From Lachnospiraceae bacterium UBA3273 (GTDB lineage Bacteria > Bacillota > Clostridia > Lachnospirales > Lachnospiraceae): a stretch of DNA of 64,000 nt. Positions 52,724 through 62,533 of the stretch are shown in pieces. Position numbers and translations under genes: made by a program. Position 1 is the first letter of the stretch, and each line of letters opens with the position of its first letter. Under the pieces are notes generated by a model that worked only from the letters and a program-made list of their open reading frames with translations, did not search any database and was not told the DNA's origin. The stretch is taken from assembly GCA_002362385.1 (NCBI GenBank), contig DEUB01000068.1:36337-100336 (forward strand), given 5' to 3'.

Positions 52724-55348
52724 ATGAAAAACAGAATAAAGAAAATGAAAGCGGGAAGGCCGGTGGGAAAACTGGCGGGAAAACTGACGGCGGGCAGGCT
52801 GATGGCAGGCGTTGTGACCGCTCTGGTATTTTCCATGGTCTTATGGACCTTGAGGACATCCCGCGTGTTTGCCTACAATTTTGTGAAAAACGGCGCGGAG
52901 GAAGCGGGTACGGTTACCGTATCGAAACGGTCCGGCGCAGATCAGGTAAACGGATACAGCACTCTGGGAGGCTACAGGGTTACCTATACCATAACGAGGG
53001 AGGACTGGACCGGCTTTGACGACCGTTTCGGCGGATTTTTCGTAGTGGGGAACAATATGGATGCGGCAGGAGGCTGTCAGTTTGCCTACCATACCTCCGG
53101 GGGAGAAATCTGGGAAGACGGGGCAGTCACTTTGGGATATTTAAGGGACGGCCGCCAGATCGGAAGATGCGACGTGGCGGCGGGGACCGTAAGCTGCAGC
53201 TTTGACGTAAATTCCTTAGAGGAGATCCCGGCATATATCGCCTATGTCTATGAACCTACGTCCAGCGCATATATTCACATTAACAGCGATATGGGGATGA
53301 ATGCCCATGCGTGGTTTTATAAAAGCCTTAAAGACGTGCCGGTTATCGGAAATGACGGCATTGATACGGAAGGCCCCCTTTTAACCCATTCGGTGGTTCC
53401 CACAGGGGCTGCCGCCAACGTGAACGGGAAAGTATGGTCCACAGGGGCCAGGATACAGGTGTGCGCAGAGGACGGAAAATCCAGACCCGGAGGAATCCGC
53501 ATTTACAAAGACGGGAACCAGGTTCATGAAAAGGATAATCCCGGAAACGAAGTAATCCTGGAAACAAGCTATGATGTCAATGAGAACGGCAGCTTCCAGG
53601 CAGATGCCTATGATAAATTAAATAACGCAAGTGATAAAATAGCTGTCAGCGTTTCCTGCATCGACAGGCAGGCTCCGGATATCCATAGTTTAAAAACGGA
53701 ATCCGGGGACTATGTCAGGGAAACAAAAATTATTGCAAAAGCTTCAGATACGGGATGCGGGCTGCATGAGGCGGCTTATTCCTGGAACGGCGGGGCGTGG
53801 ACGGATAAAAAAGAATTTCAGGTTACCCGAAACGGCACATATACCTTGAAGGTAAGGGACGCCCTGGGAAATGAAAGCAGCAGCTCCCTTACGGTTTCCA
53901 ATATTGACAGGGAAGGACCTGAAATTACCCGGAAGGTTACAAGGACGGGAAAAATGGCGACTTATGAGGGTGTGCTCTGGTCAACAGGGGTCGAAATATC
54001 CGCCCGGGCCGTAGACGGTAAAAGCGGTGTAAGCAAGATCCGTATATTAAACGGGAAAGGAGAAGCCGAAGCGGAGCTTGAAAATACCGGGGATCAAAAT
54101 AAAGATACATTGCAGCTTGAAGAAATCAAAATAAAAAACGGTAGTTATAAAATATGGGCTTCGGATGTCCTTGGCAATACAGCAGCTACGGAAAGCTTCG
54201 AAATAAACCATGTGGACGAAGAAGCGCCGGTCATCAAGGAGCTTAGAACATCTTCCCTGGAGGATGGCAGCGTTTTACTGACTGTCGTGGCAAAAGACGG
54301 AGAGGACGGTATCGGGCTGGATGATGCGGCCTATTCTTTTGACGGGGGAGAAACCTGGCAGAAGGAGCCTACCGTCAGGATCAAAGAAAACGGCGCCTAT
54401 AAAGTGCTGGTAAGGGACAGGCTGCATCAGGAGACTTCAGAGGAAAAACAGATAACGGAAGTTATTAAAAAAGAAAAGCCGGGCGCGGGTAAAGACGATG
54501 GCGATGAAGGAAATAAAAAGCCCGATACGGAAGAACCGGACGAAAACAAGCCGGGCGATAAGGATACAGAGGATCCGGATAAAGAAGAGCCGGGGCAGCA
54601 GGAAGAGCCTGGCCAGGACGGAAACGACGGGAATGACGGAGAAGACCCTGATATTCCCGAAACGGAAAATCCCGGTGTACCGGCAGCGGAAGGACCCGAT
54701 ATTCCCAAAGTGGAAGATCCCGGGAGCTCCGCAGGAGTTATCCCCGGCACAAATATACAACCCGGCCAAAACGCCCCCAAGAAGCTCGGAAATTCTTCCA
54801 AGTACAGAAGAAGGGAAGCAGTGCCGGAAAATGACCGGGAAGAGGCTTCCGTAAGCAAAAACAGTACGGGAGCTGCGACCGTTACCAAAAAGCGCATAAT
54901 CCCCCCAAAAGCGTTCAAGGATGCGGAAGAGAAGGTATTGTCCCAGATTTCCTCCGGGGAAGGCCGGAGCGGGGATGGAGACGGCAGCCGGACGGAACAA
55001 GCGGTCCGTAAAACAATCCTGTTTGTTTTAGCCGCCTTATTTGGGGCTGGCTGTGTCGGACTGCTCTTATATTTGCTGCTGTTTTACTTGAGATACAGCT
55101 GTGTGCTTTACGGCATAGAGGATGATCGGAAAAAACAGAGGATATGCAGACTGCCCGTTAAGGAAAGGGAAGAGGAATGGCAGGTTACGGTGCCGGACCA
55201 TAAGCTGGGACTGCATGGGAACGGTAAGTATCTTTTGGCTTTCCATCCGTCTTTTGTTAAGGAGGAAGCACAGTCGTTCGTTATCATACGGATAGATCAA
55301 AAAGCTTTAAGGGAAAAGCTGGAAGAAGAGATTTCCATCAATATTTAA
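52724..55348 (+). CDS. Membrane-anchored surface protein with Ig-like repeats
   Basis: An 874-residue protein. An N-terminal helix (about 24-44) leads to a globular domain (about 50-210) with many aromatic and glycine residues. Three to four Ig-like repeats (about 215-575) share D..AP.I and a YS.NGG.W.....F.V..NGTY pattern, as in bacterial surface proteins. Then comes a Pro-, Glu- and Asp-rich linker (about 575-720). A second helix (about 763-790) is followed by an 80-residue basic or charged tail, probably inside. No sortase motif is seen. It may link an extracellular structure to the cytoplasm. AAAAGGAG lies before the ATG. Confidence 0.82.
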   Translation: MKNRIKKMKAGRPVGKLAGKLTAGRLMAGVVTALVFSMVLWTLRTSRVFAYNFVKNGAEEAGTVTVSKRSGADQVNGYSTLGGYRVTYTITREDWTGFDDRFGGFFVVGNNMDAAGGCQFAYHTSGGEIWEDGAVTLGYLRDGRQIGRCDVAAGTVSCSFDVNSLEEIPAYIAYVYEPTSSAYIHINSDMGMNAHAWFYKSLKDVPVIGNDGIDTEGPLLTHSVVPTGAAANVNGKVWSTGARIQVCAEDGKSRPGGIRIYKDGNQVHEKDNPGNEVILETSYDVNENGSFQADAYDKLNNASDKIAVSVSCIDRQAPDIHSLKTESGDYVRETKIIAKASDTGCGLHEAAYSWNGGAWTDKKEFQVTRNGTYTLKVRDALGNESSSSLTVSNIDREGPEITRKVTRTGKMATYEGVLWSTGVEISARAVDGKSGVSKIRILNGKGEAEAELENTGDQNKDTLQLEEIKIKNGSYKIWASDVLGNTAATESFEINHVDEEAPVIKELRTSSLEDGSVLLTVVAKDGEDGIGLDDAAYSFDGGETWQKEPTVRIKENGAYKVLVRDRLHQETSEEKQITEVIKKEKPGAGKDDGDEGNKKPDTEEPDENKPGDKDTEDPDKEEPGQQEEPGQDGNDGNDGEDPDIPETENPGVPAAEGPDIPKVEDPGSSAGVIPGTNIQPGQNAPKKLGNSSKYRRREAVPENDREEASVSKNSTGAATVTKKRIIPPKAFKDAEEKVLSQISSGEGRSGDGDGSRTEQAVRKTILFVLAALFGAGCVGLLLYLLLFYLRYSCVLYGIEDDRKKQRICRLPVKEREEEWQVTVPDHKLGLHGNGKYLLAFHPSFVKEEAQSFVIIRIDQKALREKLEEEISINI

Positions 55349-55403
55349 AGGATAAGACGGGGCTTGTCATGAATCGCTTGCATAAACTGTCGTGAAACAT
55401 TGA

Positions 55404-55432
55404 TTGAACAAGCCTCCTTCCCGTGTTATAAT
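55404..55432 (+). promoter_or_regulatory. Sigma-A promoter for the GT-C-like membrane protein
   Basis: TTGAAC at 55404-55409 and perfect TATAAT at 55427-55432 with a 17-bp spacer. It argues for the downstream start at 55466 rather than the earlier in-frame starts. Confidence 0.75.
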
Positions 55433-55465
55433 ACTTCCATGAAAAATTTGGAAGGCTGCGTTGTG

Positions 55466-57298
55466 ATGAAAGAAAAAGCTTTTTCGGCTTCCATGGTAAG
55501 GAAGACCGTTGTTTCTATATTAATAGTGTTATCTGTAATTGCAGGCGCAACAAAGATCTTTACGGGATTTGATATTGATGAGGCCTATGCCCTTGCGATC
55601 CCCTACCGGGTTTTGCAGGGGGATAGGCTTTTTGCGGATATGTGGGAGGTGCATCAGACCTCTTTTCTGCTGCCCTTTTTGTTTATGAAGCCTTTTTATC
55701 TCCTTACCGGCGAAATGACGGGAATAGTCCTTTATATGCGGGTCGTGACAACGCTTCTGCATCTTGGCATGAGTATCCTTGTTTATGGCTTCGTGAAAAA
55801 GTTTTTTGGAATGAAGGGCGGATACGCTCTGTTTATTGGGCTGGCATATTATAATTTCCTCCCCAAATGGATGATCAATATGGATTTTTCCATGGAGCAG
55901 CTCTGGTTTTTTACCTTGTTTGTGATCTGTCTGTTTTGTGCTTCCAAAGGCAGAAGGAGAGCATGGCTGATCCTTTCGGGCCTTATGCTGGCTTTGGATG
56001 TTTTAGCATATCCTGGCATGGTTATTTTATATCCGGTTACGGTTTTTCTTCTGCTCTTTAAGAGAAAAAGCGGGAAATGGGCGGATGTCCTTAGCCTGAC
56101 GGCAGGCTGTTTTGCGGCGGCGGTTCTGTTTTTTGCAGCTGTTTTCCGCTATATGTCTTTAGGAGAATTGTTGGAGGCGGTGCCCAAGGTATTTATGGAC
56201 GGTTCCCACCAGTATGATCTTGCTACAAAGCTGGGGCTGTATGCTTCCCAATGGCTGGAGGTGCTGGTACAGTCGGCGGTCCTGCTTGTTCCGGCCCTGG
56301 TCTTTGCCCTTGTATTCCGTTATCTCTATAAAAGGCTTTCGTGGGAGGAGAAATGGGGCGGGCTGCCTTTTGGGCTGTTATTCTGCGTATGCTTTGAGAT
56401 CTTGGTATCAGGGCTGATCGCCTTTGCGGGGCTGTTTGTTACCTGGGGGCCTTTCCGCTTACAGGTAAGGTATATCATACAGTTTGTCATGGCATTCTGC
56501 CTGTGGAAAAGTATATATTATAGAAGGAATTATGAAATCCGTAAGGGAGAAGAAGCGGGAGAATCAAATGGAGAGAAAGCGGAGATACCGGTAAATAAGA
56601 AAAACGAAGCGGAAGATGATAAAAAAAGAGGTATTGCGGTTTTATGGCTGTTACTTTTGTCTCTTGCCGCTTTTGCAGGCATCTTACTGGCTTCCAACGT
56701 AGGTCCTGTAACCAGCAGCTCCTATCTGGTTTTGGGAAATATCGCATTTGTGGCTCTGACCGTAAAGGGAGCAGAAAAGTGCGGTAAGGGAATGAAAACT
56801 TTTGCCTGTGCCGGGGCGGTTTTGTTCATGCTCAGCCTGATCATGTGCAAGGGGTACTACATGCGCAATACGGAATATGTGCCGGGGGATATTTCCGAAC
56901 CGCTTTCAAAAATGCAGGAGGGACCCATGGCGGGAATTTATGTTCCCGGGAAGGATTTTGACAGATATACCGATGATTATGAAACCATAAAAAGCCATAC
57001 GACGGACAGGGACCTTGTATTGTTCATGGGAACCGAAGGCCTCTGTAACCTGTATGCCAACGGGAAGATCGTGATTCCCACCACCATCAGTACGCCCGCT
57101 TTTAATGAGCAGTGGGTGGAATATTTTACGCTGCATCCCGATAAACAGCCTACGGTTATTTTTCTCGCAAAGAACACCGTGGATGACCGGCATAAATTTT
57201 TTGTTAAAAATGAGTTTGGCATTTGGATTGCAGAGCGTTATGATGTAGAATGTATGGAAGAGACGGATTCTTTGTGTGTGATAAGACCGCGGGAATGA
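55466..57298 (+). CDS. GT-C-like multi-pass membrane protein
   Basis: A protein of about 610 residues with about 12 helices. The first loop, FDIDEAYALAIPYRVLQGD (about 28-46), carries paired acidic residues like those of GT-C enzymes that use lipid-linked sugars. A basic loop in the middle (about 355-385) and a soluble C-terminal domain (about 470-610) follow. The ATG at 55466 is chosen because the promoter at 55404 puts the ATG at 55439 at or near the transcript start, and GGAAGG lies ten bases upstream. Its position beside surface proteins supports envelope work. The substrate is unknown. Confidence 0.75.
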   Translation: MKEKAFSASMVRKTVVSILIVLSVIAGATKIFTGFDIDEAYALAIPYRVLQGDRLFADMWEVHQTSFLLPFLFMKPFYLLTGEMTGIVLYMRVVTTLLHLGMSILVYGFVKKFFGMKGGYALFIGLAYYNFLPKWMINMDFSMEQLWFFTLFVICLFCASKGRRRAWLILSGLMLALDVLAYPGMVILYPVTVFLLLFKRKSGKWADVLSLTAGCFAAAVLFFAAVFRYMSLGELLEAVPKVFMDGSHQYDLATKLGLYASQWLEVLVQSAVLLVPALVFALVFRYLYKRLSWEEKWGGLPFGLLFCVCFEILVSGLIAFAGLFVTWGPFRLQVRYIIQFVMAFCLWKSIYYRRNYEIRKGEEAGESNGEKAEIPVNKKNEAEDDKKRGIAVLWLLLLSLAAFAGILLASNVGPVTSSSYLVLGNIAFVALTVKGAEKCGKGMKTFACAGAVLFMLSLIMCKGYYMRNTEYVPGDISEPLSKMQEGPMAGIYVPGKDFDRYTDDYETIKSHTTDRDLVLFMGTEGLCNLYANGKIVIPTTISTPAFNEQWVEYFTLHPDKQPTVIFLAKNTVDDRHKFFVKNEFGIWIAERYDVECMEETDSLCVIRPRE

Positions 57299-57338
57299 TC
57301 TAATAAATCAGGAAATCGGGAGTTATGACAGAATTATT

Positions 57339-58418
57339 ATGAAAAAGAACAAAGTGGAAAAGAAAAAGATTATTATGATCGTGTTGTGTATTGCGGCCGT
57401 GCTGATCGCTGCCGGAGACTGGCTGTTGTCTGTAAGCGTATACAACGAAAATTTTAACCGGCGTTTTGAAAGTTATGAGCCGCTTATGTTCCGTGTTGAT
57501 GATTTTGACGGATTACAGCGCACGAAATATGAGTTTGCTTCCGATAAGGGACAGATGCTGACAGGCTATATGTATGCTTCGGGAGAAGATCCCCGGGGTA
57601 TAATCGTGCTGGCTCACGGATTTGGCGGCGGCGGACACAATTCCTATATGGACTGCGCCAATTATTTTGCACATCACGGCTATTGGGTTTTCGCTTATGA
57701 CGCTACGGGAAATGATGAAAGCCAGGGAGAAGGTGTGGGAGGACTTCCGCAGGGCGTCATAGACCTTGACCATGCGGTTACGTTTGTGGAAGAAAGCGGG
57801 AATTTTCCGGATCTGCCAATTGTTTTGTTCGGGCATAGCTGGGGCGGCTACAGCGTCTGCAGCGTACTTACATACCATCCCGAGGTAAAAGCGGTTATAG
57901 CGTGTTCGGGTTTTAACGCTTCGGCAGGTCTGTTTGAATCGGAAGGGAAAAAACAGGCGGGAGCCGGAATTTATCTGATGATGCCGTTTGTGAAACTGCA
58001 TGAATGGCTTAAATATGGCGGTTATGCTTCAAATACTGCGATGGACGGCTTTTCAAAGAGCGATGCCGCCGTTATGATCGTGCACAGCTTCGATGACGAG
58101 GTAGTTCCGACCGGATACGGCTATGACATTTATTATGAAAAATATAAGGATGATCCCCGATTCCTTTTCATACATTTTGAGGATAAAGGACATAGCTATT
58201 TTAATGATGAAACCTATTCCGATGAGTTTAACGGGGAATTTGACAAATGGCTTGAAACCCTGGATTACGACTATCATGCTGACGGATATAAGGAACGGTT
58301 TTTAGAGGATAAGGCCGATTATTATCATGAAAATCTTGACAGGGATAAATGGTGTGGCAGTCTGGATACAAAGTTGTTTGAGAGTTTTGTGGCATTTTAT
58401 GATGATCATCTGAATTAG
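57339..58418 (+). CDS. Alpha/beta hydrolase with N-terminal membrane anchor
   Basis: A 359-residue protein with a helix at about 10-30 and a hydrolase domain. GHSWGG near 165-170 is the Ser nucleophile elbow, DDEVVP near 251 the Asp, and KGHSYF near 284 the His, so the triad is complete. It is likely a serine esterase or lipase outside the membrane, with the C-terminal 70 residues as an extra lid or tail. No strong ribosome site directly precedes the ATG. The substrate is unknown. Confidence 0.88.
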   Translation: MKKNKVEKKKIIMIVLCIAAVLIAAGDWLLSVSVYNENFNRRFESYEPLMFRVDDFDGLQRTKYEFASDKGQMLTGYMYASGEDPRGIIVLAHGFGGGGHNSYMDCANYFAHHGYWVFAYDATGNDESQGEGVGGLPQGVIDLDHAVTFVEESGNFPDLPIVLFGHSWGGYSVCSVLTYHPEVKAVIACSGFNASAGLFESEGKKQAGAGIYLMMPFVKLHEWLKYGGYASNTAMDGFSKSDAAVMIVHSFDDEVVPTGYGYDIYYEKYKDDPRFLFIHFEDKGHSYFNDETYSDEFNGEFDKWLETLDYDYHADGYKERFLEDKADYYHENLDRDKWCGSLDTKLFESFVAFYDDHLN

Positions 58419-58510
58419 CAGGCCTTCTGTTTTACATCTAACGATTCATTATCTGATAAAGAAGAAGGAGATACGCATTTCAGCGGACTTTTGGAAAGGA
58501 GCATTAAAAA

Positions 58511-59584
58511 ATGAGCTGGGAAGATAAAGTGCGGAAGGTTGTGCCCTATACGCCGGGAGAGCAGCCGGACCGAAAAAATATGATCAAATTAAATACCAAT
58601 GAATGCCCTTATACGCCTGCGCCACAGGTGGAGAGGGCCTTAAAGGAAATGGGCGGGGAGCAGTTACGTCTTTATCCTGATCCTTCGTGCGCAGTTTTAG
58701 TGGATGCGCTGGCGGACTATTATGGGTTAAAGAGCAGCGAAGTCTTTGTGGGAGTAGGCTCCGATGATGTGCTGGCTATGATCTTTATGACCTTTTTTAA
58801 CGGGAAGGAGCCGGTACTTTTTCCGGATATTACTTATTCCTTTTATGATGTATGGGCGGAACTGTTAAAGATACCTTATGAGCAGATCCCGTTGGATGAT
58901 GATTTCCACATGGTAAAGGAAGATTATTTAGGGGGAAAAGACGGAAAAGGACGCAGAAACGGCGGCATTATTTTCCCCAATCCCAATGCGCCTACAGGGG
59001 TGCTGGTAGATCTTTCGTTTATAGAGGATATTGTCCGGGCCAATCCCGATGTCATTGTGGTGGCGGACGAAGCATATATTGATTTTGGCGGGGAAAGCGC
59101 CCTGCCGCTCATACACAAATACGATAACCTGCTGGTGGTCCAGACCTTTTCCAAATCCAGGGCCATGGCGGGAATGCGGATCGGCTATGCCATGGGAAAT
59201 GAAAAGCTGATAAAGTATTTAAACGATGTGAAGTTTTCCTTTAACTCCTATACCATGAACAGGCCTGCCCTTGCAGCCGGTGTGGAGGCGGTCAGGGCCG
59301 ATGATTATTTTAAGGAGATCGTTAAAAAGATCGTGACCACCAGGGAACGGGTAAAGGCGGAATTAAAGAAGCTGGGCTTTGAATTCCAGGATTCCATGAG
59401 TAATTTTATATTTGCAACACATCCCAAACTGGATATGACGAAGCTTTTTGAAGAGCTTCGGAAAGAGGATATTTATGTGAGGCATTTTAACAGTGACAGG
59501 ATCAGGAATTATTTAAGGATTACCATAGGAACCGATGAAGAAATGGATATCCTGCTGGAATTTTTGAAAGACTATATAAAATGA
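58511..59584 (+). CDS. hisC: Histidinol-phosphate aminotransferase-like enzyme
   Basis: A 357-residue class II PLP aminotransferase. NTNECPYTP near 28-36, LYPDPS near 56 and PNAPTGV near 160 are HisC signatures, and TFSKSRAMAGMRIGY contains the PLP lysine near 213. It converts imidazole-acetol phosphate to histidinol phosphate. No other his genes are nearby, so it may act on another amino acid. AAAGGAG lies before the ATG. The DUF368 gene starts within 20 bases. Confidence 0.9.
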   Translation: MSWEDKVRKVVPYTPGEQPDRKNMIKLNTNECPYTPAPQVERALKEMGGEQLRLYPDPSCAVLVDALADYYGLKSSEVFVGVGSDDVLAMIFMTFFNGKEPVLFPDITYSFYDVWAELLKIPYEQIPLDDDFHMVKEDYLGGKDGKGRRNGGIIFPNPNAPTGVLVDLSFIEDIVRANPDVIVVADEAYIDFGGESALPLIHKYDNLLVVQTFSKSRAMAGMRIGYAMGNEKLIKYLNDVKFSFNSYTMNRPALAAGVEAVRADDYFKEIVKKIVTTRERVKAELKKLGFEFQDSMSNFIFATHPKLDMTKLFEELRKEDIYVRHFNSDRIRNYLRITIGTDEEMDILLEFLKDYIK

Positions 59585-59602
59585 GAAAAGGTGGAAAAGA
59601 AA

Positions 59603-60460
59603 GTGAAAGATGCAATTAAGAACATTTTAAAAGGTGCGGTAATCGGCGTAGCCAATATTATACCCGGGGTCAGCGGCGGGACCATGGCCGTTTCCATGGG
59701 AATTTATGACAAGCTGATCCATTGTGTGACCCATATTTTTAAGGAATTTAAAAAGAGCTTAAAGTTTTTGATCCCTGTGGGTATCGGCATGGCGCTGGCC
59801 CTTGTGGGATTGAGCTTTGTCATTGAAGCGGCCTTCGCACATTTTCCGGCACAGACTAATCTGTTGTTTATCGGCCTGATCCTGGGAGGACTTCCGGCAA
59901 TCTTAAAAAAGGTAAAAGGAAATACCATCCGTCTTTCCCATATCATACCGGCAGTTATATTCTTTGTGCTGGTCGTTGGCCTTGCGGCATTTGGGAGCGG
60001 GGAAGGAAGCGATGCGGATCTGTCCTTTAACGTTTTAAATGTTTTAAAGCTTTTCGGCGTAGGCGTTATTGCCTCCGCAACTATGGTAATTCCCGGCGTC
60101 AGCGGTTCCATGATCTTAATGCTTATGGGGTATTATCAGCCTGTTATTGAAACCATCAGCACCTTTGTCCGGGCATTGACGGCTTTTGACGTTCCGGTTT
60201 TACTGCAGTGCTGCGGCATACTGGTTCCTATGGGAATCGGCATTGTGGTGGGAATCATTGTAATTGCCAAGCTGATCGAGATCGTTTTTGAAAAATGGCC
60301 TTTAGTGGCTTATTGGGCGATCATCGGACTGATTGCGGCGTCTCCTTTTGCGATCATTTTAATGAGTGAATTCGGAACGATCACGGTGGTCACGGTTCTG
60401 ACAAGCGTTGTTACCTTTGTCCTGGGATTTGCAGGGGCCAAACTTCTGGGCGAGGAATAG
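59603..60460 (+). CDS. DUF368 (PopT-type) undecaprenyl-phosphate transporter
   Basis: A 285-residue membrane protein with eight or nine helices. GVANIIPGVSGGTMAVSMGIYDKLI near the start and VIPGVSGSMILMLMGYY near 155 are the duplicated family motifs. DUF368 proteins such as PopT recycle undecaprenyl phosphate across the membrane, which fits a chromosome rich in glycan genes. The GTG at 59603 is preferred because AAGGTGG lies eight bases upstream; an earlier in-frame GTG at 59591 falls on that site. Substrate assignment follows recent family work and is not shown here. Confidence 0.88.
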   Translation: MKDAIKNILKGAVIGVANIIPGVSGGTMAVSMGIYDKLIHCVTHIFKEFKKSLKFLIPVGIGMALALVGLSFVIEAAFAHFPAQTNLLFIGLILGGLPAILKKVKGNTIRLSHIIPAVIFFVLVVGLAAFGSGEGSDADLSFNVLNVLKLFGVGVIASATMVIPGVSGSMILMLMGYYQPVIETISTFVRALTAFDVPVLLQCCGILVPMGIGIVVGIIVIAKLIEIVFEKWPLVAYWAIIGLIAASPFAIILMSEFGTITVVTVLTSVVTFVLGFAGAKLLGEE

Positions 60461-60471
60461 AAACGGCAAAG

Positions 60472-60581
60472 AGCGGAAGAGACGGAGCTGATGAAGAGGC
60501 AGAAGAGGAAGAAGACGGAAACCGTGGAAAGCGGAAGAGACGGAAGCTGATAAAGCGGCAGAAGCGGAAGATGACGGAAAC
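60472..60581. repeat. Imperfect tandem duplication of a purine-rich 51-nt unit
   Basis: Unit one (60472-60522) begins AGCGGAAGAGACGGA, and unit two (60530-60581) repeats it with few changes. The units are 58 bp apart, in the gap between the DUF368 stop and the methyltransferase gene. Nearly all bases on the plus strand are purines or C. Confidence 0.85.
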
Positions 60582-60594
60582 GGCGGGGAAGAAA

Positions 60595-61368
60595 ATGGAA
60601 AGCTACGGCGGATTTGCGGATGTGTATGACCTTTTTATGGATGAAACCCCTTATGAGGAGTGGGGGGCGTTTATTGTGGAGTGCCTGAAGGAACGGGGCG
60701 TAGAAAGGGGCATTGTTCTGGATCTAGGCTGCGGTACGGGCACCCTTACGGAATATCTGGCAGAAAAAGGTTATGATATGATAGGCGTGGACAACTCCTA
60801 TGACATGCTGGACAAAGCTTTGCAGAAAAAGGAGCAGTCCGGCCTGGATATTTTATATTTGTGTCAGGATATGCGGGAGTTTGAACTTTACGGAACCGTA
60901 GCGGCGGTTATAAGCGTCTGCGACAGCGTAAATTATATTACTGATTTAGAAGAGCTTACAGGGGTATTTTCCCTGGTCAATAATTATTTAGACCCGGAAG
61001 GCCTGTTTTTATTTGACTTTAACACGGATTACAAATACAGGGAGGTCATAGGGGAGCGCGTCATTGCCGAAAACCGGGAAGAGGGCAGCTTTATCTGGGA
61101 AAACAGCTATGACGAAGAGAGTAAGATCAATGAGTATGACCTGACCATATTTAAGCGGATAGAGGATAACGGTCTTTTTGAGAAAACGGAAGAGGTGCAT
61201 TTTCAGAGAGGGTATACCCTTTTGGAAATGAAGGAGGCCCTTGAGAAGGCCGGTATGGTTTTTGAATGGGCCATAGATGCGGATACCCATAAAGAAGTGA
61301 CGAAAGAGAGCGGGCGTATTTATATTCTGGCTAAGGAACATGGAAAAGCAAAGCCGGGGCAGGCATAG
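60595..61368 (+). CDS. Class I SAM-dependent methyltransferase
   Basis: A protein of about 257 residues with a Rossmann methyltransferase fold. LDLGCGTGTLT near 42-52 binds SAM, and GVDNSYDML near 65 gives motif II. The N-terminal FADVYDLFMDETPYEEW is typical of a group of small-molecule methyltransferases. I chose the ATG at 60595, whose product starts like other family members; the frame also opens at 60571. GGGGA lies near it. The substrate is unknown. It follows the purine-rich duplication. Confidence 0.82.
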   Translation: MESYGGFADVYDLFMDETPYEEWGAFIVECLKERGVERGIVLDLGCGTGTLTEYLAEKGYDMIGVDNSYDMLDKALQKKEQSGLDILYLCQDMREFELYGTVAAVISVCDSVNYITDLEELTGVFSLVNNYLDPEGLFLFDFNTDYKYREVIGERVIAENREEGSFIWENSYDEESKINEYDLTIFKRIEDNGLFEKTEEVHFQRGYTLLEMKEALEKAGMVFEWAIDADTHKEVTKESGRIYILAKEHGKAKPGQA

Positions 61369-61433
61369 GTATATGCCTGGCGGAATTACAGATAAAACCG
61401 GTTCAGAATAATACACAAGGCAAGGAAAAGGAT

Positions 61434-62312
61434 ATGAAGGATTATATTGTAAGAGCCACGGCAGCAGGCGCCCAGATCCGGGCATTTGCAGCAACAACGC
61501 GGAATCTGGTGGAGCATGCCAGAGCTGCCCACGGCACGAGTCCCGTAGCCACAGCGGCTTTGGGAAGGCTGCTTAGTGCAGGAGCCATGATGGGAACGAT
61601 GTTAAAAGGAGAAAAGGATCTGGTAACATTGCAGATCAAAGGGGACGGCCCTATCCATGGGATTACCGTGACGGCGGATTCTTTCGCACGGGTAAAAGGC
61701 TATGCGGACTATCCCGGGGTAATGCTGCCGCCAAATGCCATTGGCAAGCTGGATGTAGGCGGCGCTGTGGGAAACGGCATGTTGACGGTTATCAGGGACT
61801 TGGGGTTAAAAGAGCCTTATGTGGGACAGACTATTTTGCAGACAGGGGAAATAGCCGAGGACCTGACCTATTATTTTGCCGCATCCGAGCAGATACCGTC
61901 TACGGTAGGGCTGGGTGTGCTCATGGAAAAGGATAATACAGTAAAGCAGGCGGGCGGTTTTATTATCCAGCTGATGCCCTTTGCGGAGGATGAGGTCATA
62001 GAAAAGCTGGAAGAAAACCTGAAAAAAATGCCCTCCGTCACTTCCATCCTCGATGAGGGAAAGACGCCGGAAGAGCTGTTAGCTGTTGTATTGGATGGGA
62101 TAGAGATGGAAATTACGGATACGATCCCCACAGAGTTTTACTGCAACTGTGATAAGAAGCGGATTGAAAAAGCGATCATCAGTATCGGAGAAAAAGATAT
62201 TAAGGAAATGATCGAAGAGGGAAAGGAAATAGAAGTGAAGTGTCATTTCTGCAACAGCGCTTATCATTTTTCGGTGGAAGAATTGAAGGAACTGCTGAAA
62301 AAGGCGAAATGA
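61434..62312 (+). CDS. hslO: Hsp33 redox-regulated chaperone
   Basis: A 292-residue holdase that binds unfolded protein under oxidative stress. The C-terminal zinc switch is seen as CNCDKK near 236 and CHFC near 269, with YHFSVEELKELL at the end. The core has RATAAGAQIRAFAATT at the start and GDGPIHGITV near 68. AAGGAAAAGG lies before the ATG. A perfect 8-bp stem (61360-61379) overlaps the preceding stop but lacks a T-run. A strong terminator follows this gene. Confidence 0.96.
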   Translation: MKDYIVRATAAGAQIRAFAATTRNLVEHARAAHGTSPVATAALGRLLSAGAMMGTMLKGEKDLVTLQIKGDGPIHGITVTADSFARVKGYADYPGVMLPPNAIGKLDVGGAVGNGMLTVIRDLGLKEPYVGQTILQTGEIAEDLTYYFAASEQIPSTVGLGVLMEKDNTVKQAGGFIIQLMPFAEDEVIEKLEENLKKMPSVTSILDEGKTPEELLAVVLDGIEMEITDTIPTEFYCNCDKKRIEKAIISIGEKDIKEMIEEGKEIEVKCHFCNSAYHFSVEELKELLKKAK

Positions 62313-62345
62313 TGGAATAGAAGTTGAAACAGTATAATAAGTTGT

Positions 62346-62391
62346 TAAACGCTGAGATTTACCATATACGGTATTATCAGCGTTTAATTTT
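62346..62391 (+). terminator. Terminator after hslO
   Basis: TAAACGCTGA (62346-62355) pairs perfectly with TCAGCGTTTA (62377-62386), with an inner TACC/GGTA and an AT-rich T-run after it. Confidence 0.82.
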
Positions 62392-62533
62392 ATATAAACA
62401 GGAAAAACGGAGGAACCGCTGTAGTATATACATGGTGTTCTTCTGTGGAGATATCTGGTAAAATGAAAGCAAGTACCCAAAGGAATATGGGAATTAGGTT
62501 AAAAAATCAGGCTATATAAGGAAAGTTAAATAA

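Noticed and set aside
54427..55000. Long minus-strand frames opposite the acidic linker of the Ig-like protein
   Set aside because: They mirror the low-complexity linker codons; Ser- and Phe-rich composition and no ribosome site indicate shadows.
61360..61379. Terminator after the methyltransferase gene
   Set aside because: A perfect 8-bp stem overlaps the stop, but no T-run follows; it is noted only as a possible structure before hslO.
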